Shown here: in pieces, positions 57,964 through 64,000 of the stretch | Numbering within the stretch: position 1 is the stretch's first letter | Layout of the letters: the number at the start of each line of letters is the position of its first letter | Assembly: GCF_002077175.1 (NCBI RefSeq) | Contig: NZ_CP014943.1 | Location: 1,488,001 to 1,552,000 of the forward strand | Source of the DNA: Colwellia sp. PAMC 21821 | GTDB lineage: Bacteria; Pseudomonadota; Gammaproteobacteria; Enterobacterales; Alteromonadaceae | Direction of reading: 5' to 3' | DNA: 64,000 nucleotides | Notes under the pieces: model-generated | Seen by the model: the letters and a program-made list of their open reading frames with translations, nothing else | Told to the model about the DNA's origin: nothing | The model's database searches: none | Program-made: the position numbers and the translations under genes

Positions 57964-57986
57964 CAAAATTGCTAATACATGCTACT

Positions 57987-58026
57987 AAAAAGCGCCTTGA
58001 TTTCATCATAAATCAAGGCACTTTTG
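57987..58026. terminator. Bidirectional terminator between darP and the M14 gene
   Basis: AAAAGCGCCTTGATTT pairs with AAATCAAGGCACTTTT (one C-A mismatch) around a 6-nt CATCAT loop, with T runs on both strands. It can end both darP and the minus-strand lysine operon. Confidence 0.85.
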
Positions 58027-58042
58027 TTTTCAGAGTCTGAGA

Positions 58043-59191
58043 CTATAAAATACTGTATTTACTAAATACTTTATAAAGTTCGGTGCCTTGATTCACACTC
58101 GCTGAGGCAAAATGCAGAATTGGAATAACATTGTCCTCTAGGCTGATATAGTGCAATGGATCGCCATCACCATAATTGTCCATGCGAAGAATACGTGCCA
58201 AGGGTTCTCCAGCCGCGAGAGGCTGACCAAATTCAGCTAAATAATCTACCATGCCCCCCATAGGAGAATAAAGCGCCTTATAGTCTTCTAACATACAACT
58301 GTATCGAACCATGGTTTTTGGATGGAAGTCATTGCTATTGATAACCCCTTGGTATTGCAAATAGCTTAAAATACCTAAGGCATCTTCATGCGCAACGTCT
58401 AAATCAATCTGCTCTTGTGAACCCAACTCAACAGTAAAGCTTTCTTTTATCACCGCATCTTTACCATGATTAGTCGCAGTTTTCGTGATGGGAAAGTCTC
58501 GACCTAGTTCTGCGAATTTCAATTGTAAATACCACCAAGGACAAAATGTCGCTTCATCTAAAGCGCCATCAAAACCATTAGGGATAAATAAAACATGTGG
58601 AATATCAAAATACTCAGCACTGGCTCGGGCATAGTCTGGGCAATATAAGTGCTTACTCGAAATTGGCCCTGTGTGCAGATCTAAAACAAGATCAGCCTGA
58701 TGAGCTAAGCGTTGCAATTGATATGCGATACGCTGTCCGGTAGTAATACCATAGATATTATGATTAAGCTTTTGAGATATTTTCTCGACCATCAAGGCTT
58801 TAAAAGCACGTTCTATTTCGACTATTGAATCGGTTAAATGCGCCTTTGCAAAGGGCTCAATAATACTTTCGTCAAAATGATACATGCGATTCCAGTTAAC
58901 ACCGGTAATGGGATCAAATCGACCTAAGGTATACTCACCGTTTTTATGATTACAACCCACCGGGTTAGCATAAGGTACAAGGGTAATACTGCCATTTAAT
59001 TCAATAGTTTTTAATTGCTCTAACAACTGAAAAATAACCGCATTGCCTTGCACTTCTGCACCATGCATATTGGCTTGTATGTAAACATCAGGCCCTTGTT
59101 GTTTACCCTTAATACGGTAAACGGGCACGGTAAGGGCTGCACCACTGGCCATTTCACCAACATGCATCACTTCTTTACTAATTAAATTCAT
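58043..59191 (-). CDS. M14-family deacylase (succinylglutamate desuccinylase/aspartoacylase type)
   Basis: 382 residues, longer than AstE (about 320). Zinc ligands are His43 and Glu46 (NMHGAEVQGN) and His172 (LDLHTGP), and the general base is in FTVELGS (Glu254). Such enzymes cleave N-acyl amino acids. The C-terminal part (about 290-382) resembles a biotinyl/lipoyl-like beta barrel found in the AstE/ASPA-like subgroup. It is last in the riboswitch-controlled dap operon, 18 bp after the decarboxylase. I infer it may remove the succinyl group that DapD adds, in place of or beside DapE, but the substrate is not visible from sequence. Confidence 0.85.
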   Translation of the reverse strand: MNLISKEVMHVGEMASGAALTVPVYRIKGKQQGPDVYIQANMHGAEVQGNAVIFQLLEQLKTIELNGSITLVPYANPVGCNHKNGEYTLGRFDPITGVNWNRMYHFDESIIEPFAKAHLTDSIVEIERAFKALMVEKISQKLNHNIYGITTGQRIAYQLQRLAHQADLVLDLHTGPISSKHLYCPDYARASAEYFDIPHVLFIPNGFDGALDEATFCPWWYLQLKFAELGRDFPITKTATNHGKDAVIKESFTVELGSQEQIDLDVAHEDALGILSYLQYQGVINSNDFHPKTMVRYSCMLEDYKALYSPMGGMVDYLAEFGQPLAAGEPLARILRMDNYGDGDPLHYISLEDNVIPILHFASASVNQGTELYKVFSKYSIL

Positions 59192-59209
59192 AAATAACCT
59201 TATTAAGCC

Positions 59210-60462
59210 TTAGCGTAAATACCATGAAGCAGGTTGAGCTGATCGTACTTGCTCAATTTTTCCTTGCTGCAGAACATATTCTGCCGCAATTTGATGACAA
59301 AGAAAAAATGGCATACTTTCGGTAAAGCCATAAGCGCCCGCTAAACCAAATATTAATTGATCGTCAACCGCAACATCACTGGCTATCGCCAAGGTACCTA
59401 ATTTATCTAAACTAGTACACAATGGACCATGAAGATCAAAATAAACAGGACTTGCAGATGACTCTCTGATCATCGCCACTGGAAATGGCTGTTCTGTAAT
59501 GGCAGGTCGAATTAAATGATTAATCCCCCCGCTAACACTAACTGTTGGTGTTCAAAATTTACTTTACGGTCAACAACTGAGGTTACGTAATAACCCATTT
59601 CAGCCACCGCAAAGCGTCCAAGCTCTAACCAGAGTTCGCTGACCCCGGCTCGCGCTTTTATTTTGGCTAAGTCGGCAACAATCTCTTCCCATCGTAAGCT
59701 TTTTCGAGTTTGCAGGTAATCAACACCTAAACCGCCACCTAAATCTAATACCTCTAGGGTCATTCCTAATTGTTTGGCCAATGACAACAAAGGCGATACC
59801 ATTTGTGACCAAAGCTCAAACATAAGCTCATTGCTGAGCATATTTCCCCATTGGAAAATATGTAGACCGTTGATATTCAGTGCAGGAAAGTCACTTACTT
59901 TTATCGTTTCCCACGCTTGGCAAGATAAACCAAAAGCCGTTACTTCGTTACCCCCTAAAGGATTCTTCTCTCCCTCCTCCCATTGCAACTGCACGCGCAA
60001 TAACACTTGGGGTTGGCAAGATAATTCGCTAGCGGCGTCATTAAGCCATTGTAACTGGTTCAAACTCTCCACCACAAAAGTGCGCACGCCTTGCTCTAGA
60101 AATGCTTTTATCTGCCGCTTAGATTTAGCGGGGCCAGTATTAAGAATACGATCGGCGGGAACATCTTGTGCTAATACTTGTGTTAGCTCGCCTTGACTTG
60201 CAACATCAAAATTAAAACCTTGCTGCGCTAAAGTTTTGATCACCCTTGACAAGGGGTTTGCCTTGACAGCAAACCAAAGCTTAATCACGTCTTGTTGCAT
60301 CAAACTCGATAAATGTTGTTCAAGATAGTCGAGATCATAAAGAAAGTAACCGTCTTCATCTTGCTCAACGTCAGTAGGCTTATTTAGTCGTTCCTGATGC
60401 GCCAATAGCGGTTCAAGTAATGCAGGCCTAAGCCAGTTTGGTCTATTTAACATTGCAGTCAT
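59210..60462 (-). pseudogene. Type III PLP amino-acid decarboxylase, frameshifted at a six-G run
   Basis: Two frames together make one protein of about 417 residues, the normal length for this family. The first frame (60462 to 59512) has the PLP lysine in FAVKANPL (Lys67), the LDLGGGLGVDY loop and ELGRFAVAEMGYYVT, and stops five codons past a run of six G (minus strand, 59525-59530). The second frame resumes with GINHLIRPAITEQPFPVAM and holds the catalytic cysteine region GPLCTSLDKL. One additional G, or a -1 ribosomal shift, restores a single frame. Family is that of LysA and BtrK-type decarboxylases; the GPLCTSLD form is closer to BtrK/exosortase-linked types than to classical LysA. It could be a real pseudogene, a sequencing error or a recoded gene. 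Confidence 0.85.
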
Positions 60463-60470
60463 TTTTGTTC

Positions 60471-61220
60471 CTAGCGCAGCACAGATTCAAGTTCTAACGC
60501 CGCATTACTTTTTTCATCACGGTACTTAACAATTAACGCACAAGCCATATTCAGTCCATGCTGCTCTGCCCATTGGCCAGCTACAGGACGAGTGCCCGGC
60601 ACAACTACAGCATTTTCAGGTATATCAGCACCTTTTGCTAATATGACATTATTGACACAGTCATAAACCGGTACCGACGCTGATAGCGAAACACCTGGCG
60701 CTAAAACTGCACCTTTCTTCACTACAATTCCTTCAACAATAATAACGCCAGCACTTAAAAATGCATTATCTTCAATAATCACTGGGCTAGCACCAATAGG
60801 CTCAAGTACACCGCCTATTTGTACGGCAGCAGAAACATGTACATTTTTGCCAATTTGTGCACACGAGCCAATCAATGCATGGCTATCAATCATAGTTCCG
60901 CTATCAACAAAGGCGCCAACATTTATGTAGGCCGGTGGCATAATAATAACGCCCGGCGCTACGTAAGCACCTCGGCGAACAGATGAACCACCCGGTACCA
61001 TTCTGACTTTATCGGCAACGGTAAATTCACGTGCAGGTAAATTATGCTTATCAACGAAACCACGATAAGCACCATCAAATTCGATATTTTCTCCCGCTTT
61101 AAATGCCGCTAGAATTGCTTGCTTTACTTCGGTATTAACTTGCCAAGTACCATCGCTATTTTGTTGTGCTGCTCGAGTTTTACCGGTTTCTAAATCTGTT
61201 AATGTTTGCTGCCATGTCAT
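60471..61220 (-). CDS. dapD: Tetrahydrodipicolinate N-succinyltransferase (short DapD form)
   Basis: 249 residues, against 274 in E. coli; the N-terminal helical domain is shortened. The left-handed beta-helix of hexapeptide repeats (about 85-210) carries the family blocks VRRGAYVAPGVIIMPPAYINVGA, SGTMIDSHALIGSCAQIGKNVH and GGVLEPIGASPVIIEDNAF. It succinylates tetrahydrodipicolinate in the diaminopimelate pathway. It overlaps dapA as ATGA and precedes the decarboxylase by 8 bp. Confidence 0.93.
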   Translation of the reverse strand: MTWQQTLTDLETGKTRAAQQNSDGTWQVNTEVKQAILAAFKAGENIEFDGAYRGFVDKHNLPAREFTVADKVRMVPGGSSVRRGAYVAPGVIIMPPAYINVGAFVDSGTMIDSHALIGSCAQIGKNVHVSAAVQIGGVLEPIGASPVIIEDNAFLSAGVIIVEGIVVKKGAVLAPGVSLSASVPVYDCVNNVILAKGADIPENAVVVPGTRPVAGQWAEQHGLNMACALIVKYRDEKSNAALELESVLR

Positions 61221-62227
61221 GAGTTTATGTCTCGTAAGTTAGTTGTAGTTACAGAGTGATAATTTTCAGCACTAAGCGTGCTAGTTGAAGCATAATGTTG
61301 AGCTAAAGGATTGTTACTATTATTTTCTAGCCATTGCTGAATTTGTCGATGGGTATCTTGTAAACCGTGTTGCGCTGAAATTTCTTCTTGGCATAACGGT
61401 AAACGAAGCTTCGCAGAACTAATGATGTTAAGTTCAGCCATTAAAACTTTTACCGGTATTGGGTTGGCCACTTGAAATAATGCCGTTATAGCCTTATGCC
61501 AGAGCGGAAAAAGGCTTTCATTTTGATGAGCTAAAGCCATAGCGACATATTGCCTAGTTGCCTCAGGCCAAACGTTTGAGCTAACAGACACTAGACCTTT
61601 CACGCCGGCGCCGGCAAGATAAGGCATCATGGCATCTTCACCACTATACAAATCAACGCTTGGACAATGCTCTTTGTAGGCTAGGAGTTTATTGAGATCG
61701 CCACTGGCTTCTTTTAGCGCCCAACAATTTTTATGGTTTTGCACTTGTTGCAAGGCTGTAATAGTAATTTCAACGCTACTGCGCGAAGGAACGTTATAAA
61801 GCATGCAAGGAAAGTTTGCGGCATCAAGTAGGCTTTTAAACCATAGCGTTTGCCCAACTGGGCCTGGCTTGGCATAAATGGGGCTAGCGAGTAAATAAGC
61901 ATTTATCGGCAGTTGATTGCATTGTTCAATCCAGGCAAGTTGCTCGTTAAGGTTATATCCGCCAACCGCAACCATTAATGGCACCTGCAAAGTCATAGCG
62001 CAAACGTATTTTACAATACTTAAATGCTCTTGCGCGGTCAGTGCTAAGCCTTCACCTGTGCTTCCCAATAATAAAATGCCATTGTGAGCAGCGTTTTGTT
62101 GTAAAACTAGATTACGCAAACTGACATAGTCAATTTCGTCATTGGCAAATAATGGCGTGATCAATGCGGTCCAGACCAATGGTCGATCTGTGATTAACTG
62201 ATTATCTATCGATTTTTTTTGATTCAT
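61217..62227 (-). CDS. dapA: 4-hydroxy-tetrahydrodipicolinate synthase (extended form)
   Basis: 336 residues from the ATG at MNQKKSIDNQ, about 44 more than E. coli DapA (292), owing to a Gln/Asn/Thr-rich C-terminal tail. Catalytic residues are present: Lys172 (WALKEASG) forms the Schiff base, Tyr144 lies in LYNVPSRS, and the GSTGEG loop is at 55-60. It joins pyruvate and aspartate semialdehyde. A longer start at a TTG (62278) is possible but would run into the riboswitch leader. First gene of the lysine operon. Confidence 0.93.
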   Translation of the reverse strand: MNQKKSIDNQLITDRPLVWTALITPLFANDEIDYVSLRNLVLQQNAAHNGILLLGSTGEGLALTAQEHLSIVKYVCAMTLQVPLMVAVGGYNLNEQLAWIEQCNQLPINAYLLASPIYAKPGPVGQTLWFKSLLDAANFPCMLYNVPSRSSVEITITALQQVQNHKNCWALKEASGDLNKLLAYKEHCPSVDLYSGEDAMMPYLAGAGVKGLVSVSSNVWPEATRQYVAMALAHQNESLFPLWHKAITALFQVANPIPVKVLMAELNIISSAKLRLPLCQEEISAQHGLQDTHRQIQQWLENNSNNPLAQHYASTSTLSAENYHSVTTTNLRDINS

Positions 62228-62239
62228 TTCTCTCGAACT

Positions 62240-62313
62240 CTTGTCGTTCGGAGAACTTTTAGGCGCTTGTAGAGGCAAAATTTCAAGGACGAAACTTGGC
62301 CTTTACAAAGGCC
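62240..62313 (-). promoter_or_regulatory. Expression platform hairpins of the lysine riboswitch
   Basis: GGCCTTTGTAAAGGCC (62298-62313) is a hairpin whose first four bases are also the last four of riboswitch stem P1, so the two compete. Further on, TCTCCGAAC and GTTCGAGAGA can pair across GACAA just before the dapA ATG, which would hide the GAGAGA ribosome site. There is only a weak T tract, so control of translation start is at least as likely as termination. Confidence 0.45.
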
Positions 62314-62548
62314 AGAAGCTCTCCACCTAATAGGTGACAGTTGCAAGGATTCAACCTAATACCAGTCGGACTCAACTATTGATCCGCTTGGCATAATGCT
62401 TAATCGACGTTTAACAACGACTAAGCTAAAACAACCGGCAATTGTATTATCAAATTTACAATTACCTCGGCGTTAAACCCCCTCATTATTGCTCAATAGA
62501 GTTTGATCTCTTCACAATAACTACCTGGTTAACGCTCCTCTTCTGGCC
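62310..62548 (-). ncRNA. Lysine riboswitch (L box) upstream of dapA
   Basis: The minus-strand sequence carries the conserved blocks of the L box in order: GGCCAGAAGAGGAGCG at the 5' side, GGTAGTTATTGTG, AATGAGGGGG, then AACGCCGAGGTAATTG (62459-62474). These resemble the E. coli lysC aptamer closely. P1 is a perfect 9-bp stem between GGCCAGAAG (about 62537-62545) and CTTCTGGCC (62310-62318). Lysine binding should turn the dapA operon down. Confidence 0.93.
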
Positions 62549-62606
62549 CTATATTAGTGGTAATTAATTTTTTACGATTAATTTCACTGGAATAAGGGAC
62601 TGCAAT

Positions 62607-62636
62607 ATTAAAACATTTAAATATAAGCACAGTCAA
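62607..62636 (-). promoter_or_regulatory. Promoter of the dapA operon
   Basis: Minus-strand TTGACT (62631-62636) and TTTTAA (62608-62613) with 17 bp between them. It lies about 60 bp upstream of the riboswitch 5' stem, which would give a leader of roughly 370 nt. Confidence 0.6.
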
Positions 62637-62667
62637 TAGACGTCTATACGTATATTGACAATTCCTA

Positions 62668-63969
62668 TTAACCCACTGTTCTAAATATATTTATTTCTTT
62701 TTCTAATGCAAAAATACGATCTTGACCCCAATAACTGTTTCCGCCATAACTAAAACAAGGTACACCCCACAAGTTTAACTTGCTCAGTTCAACTTGATTG
62801 ATATCTGCCCATTGTTGCCAGTCATGTTGTTCCTGATAAATTGTCGCTTCATCAACATCTAGAGCTAACTTGCTAAGTATAGTCTCTACATTTTTTGGAT
62901 TCGCCAAGTCAATACCATCAACATAAATGGCTTGGAAGCAAGCCATTATATACTCAACAGCCTTCCCTTGCTGTTGCGCCCAAGCAAATAAACGATAGGC
63001 GTTAATAACCCCATCACCGAGAGGGTCAGTAAAGCCCTTAAACTCAATACCCAGTTTTTTAGCTTCACGTACAGCATCAAGATAGATGTATTTTTGCTTC
63101 ATCATCGGAATCGACTCGCCGCGCATCAATAATGGCAATATCGGCCTGATGACTAACTCGATTTGTTGACGCTCAGCTAAATTCAAGGCTTGCACAAACC
63201 CCAAATAAGAATAAGGGCTGCGTAGTGATATATAGATCACCAAGGGCTCAGCCGCTACAGTAGCTGTCTTAGCGGTGTTTATATCAACTATTTTATGAGG
63301 AAAATGTTGTGGCGTAACAATGTTATTCAATTTAATTTTTTTTGGCGTAAAATCTTCAGTAACATCATCGAGTAAAGCAAATTTTTCTAACATACTTTCA
63401 AAATGATATAACCGATCAATGCCGACAAACCAACTACCAGCAAAAAAAATACTTGCCGGAGCATAATGACCTTTTGCTTTTAAACGGGTTTGATTTTTAA
63501 CTTGATGGTTAATCGTTGGGGTAGAAGTTTGAAAGTGTTCGCGGTAATGATTGCCCCATGTATTTATAAATATTTGTTCCGCATTTTTAATGTTGTTCAC
63601 CAGCAATTGCCAAGTCTGTTGGCCCGTTGTTAACGATGCAGAAGATGGCTCTGCGGTAATATTAACTAATTGATACTGTTCAGCCATTACATTTGCGTCT
63701 TTAATTGCCCATTGACGATATAGCTTTGGGCACATGGTCACACCGGGTAAAGTTCCCCAGATAAAAAGCACTTTAAAATCTAATCGATAATTTATGGCTA
63801 AGCGAGATAACATTTGCACTAACATAAAACTATGTGGGTCATTGAGTGACAGATAGACTTCTGCTTGAGCTTTTTTACCCAAAAGTTGCCCCATCAAAAA
63901 GTAGCGAAAAATCAATATTTTTGCTCTAAGTTGACTATGCAGCCATTTTATTTTTAGTCGCAATAACAT
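62668..63969 (-). CDS. Protein with two DsbA/HCCA-isomerase-like thioredoxin-fold domains
   Basis: 433 residues, about twice the usual length of a DsbA-like 2-hydroxychromene-2-carboxylate isomerase / kappa-class glutathione transferase. The C-terminal half (about 225-430) is well conserved: ISLRSPYSYLGFVQAL at its start and LWGVPCFSYGGNSYWGQDRI at its end. The N-terminal half (about 36-210) has a weaker copy beginning YLSLNDPHSFMLVQML. No CxxC motif is present in the usual place, so it is probably not a disulfide oxidase. The N-terminal basic region could be a short amphipathic helix. Function unknown; no link to the dap operon is evident beyond adjacency. Confidence 0.8.
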   Translation of the reverse strand: MLLRLKIKWLHSQLRAKILIFRYFLMGQLLGKKAQAEVYLSLNDPHSFMLVQMLSRLAINYRLDFKVLFIWGTLPGVTMCPKLYRQWAIKDANVMAEQYQLVNITAEPSSASLTTGQQTWQLLVNNIKNAEQIFINTWGNHYREHFQTSTPTINHQVKNQTRLKAKGHYAPASIFFAGSWFVGIDRLYHFESMLEKFALLDDVTEDFTPKKIKLNNIVTPQHFPHKIVDINTAKTATVAAEPLVIYISLRSPYSYLGFVQALNLAERQQIELVIRPILPLLMRGESIPMMKQKYIYLDAVREAKKLGIEFKGFTDPLGDGVINAYRLFAWAQQQGKAVEYIMACFQAIYVDGIDLANPKNVETILSKLALDVDEATIYQEQHDWQQWADINQVELSKLNLWGVPCFSYGGNSYWGQDRIFALEKEINIFRTVG

Positions 63970-64000
63970 TTTCTTAAAAATAGTTAATTCCCTGTGGACT

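Larger units (their letters stand above)
62228..62667. other. Leader and promoter region of the dapA operon
   Basis: 440 bp between the dapA ATG and the next gene's 3' end. Read on minus: promoter (62607-62636), lysine riboswitch (62310-62548), then about 80 nt of expression platform before dapA. All are listed separately. Confidence 0.6.

Overview
The window looks like chromosomal DNA of a low-GC marine gammaproteobacterium of the order Alteromonadales, most like the Colwelliaceae (Colwellia/Thalassotalea). This is inferred from gene content and order: an MSHA pilus cluster, MotX of a sodium-driven polar flagellum, the yrbG-kdsD-kdsC-lptC-lptA-lptB-rpoN-hpf-ptsN-rapZ-npr block divergent from mlaFEDCB-ibaG-murA, and E. 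coli-like SspA/SspB, ErpA and bS6-PriB-bS18-bL9. No ribosomal RNA, tRNA, CRISPR array, prophage or intact insertion sequence was seen.

Layout. 1-9592 (minus): the first half of an MSHA type IV pilus operon, mshI1-I2-J-K-L-M-N-E-G and the start of mshF, tightly packed with several ATGA overlaps. 9699-12453: a PLP-dependent desulfhydrase/deaminase-like gene on plus, and a degenerate GGDEF-EAL csrD/mshH homologue on minus; their 3' ends overlap. 12767-18880 (minus): rpsF-priB-rpsR-rplI, rlmB, rnr and motX. 19197-21469 (plus): a diguanylate cyclase followed by an HD-GYP protein. 21709-29324: M28 peptidase, erpA, a DUF6776-like protein, a ClC transporter with a HemJ-like gene, pyrB and hemL. 29397-35948 (minus): sspB, sspA, petCBA (bc1 complex), rpsI, rplM, zapE. 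36129-40729 (plus): zapG, degQ, a Bax-like glucosaminidase, degS. 40829-45510 (minus): murA, ibaG, mlaBCDEF. 45951-55664 (plus): the yrbG to npr block, then mgtE. 55984-57963: pmbA and darP, divergent. 58043-62227 (minus): dapA, dapD, a type III PLP decarboxylase broken by a one-base frameshift, and an M14 deacylase, all behind a lysine riboswitch. 62668-63969: a protein with two DsbA-like domains.

How the parts work together. Most of the window is conserved housekeeping. It covers envelope building (murA, Mla lipid transport, Kdo and Lpt export of LPS), envelope proteolysis (DegQ/DegS), respiration (bc1) and translation. Surface motility and adhesion are linked to cyclic-di-GMP: MshE has the MshEN receptor repeats, and synthesis and degradation enzymes sit next to motX. 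The least ordinary part is the lysine-riboswitch operon at 58043-62650. It joins DapA and DapD to a non-standard decarboxylase and an AstE/ASPA-type deacylase, and it contains a frameshift at a six-G run. Secondary items are a palindromic tandem repeat behind mgtE, nested inverted repeats before degQ, an accessory insertion between degQ and degS, and a possible 31-residue small ORF near 54000.
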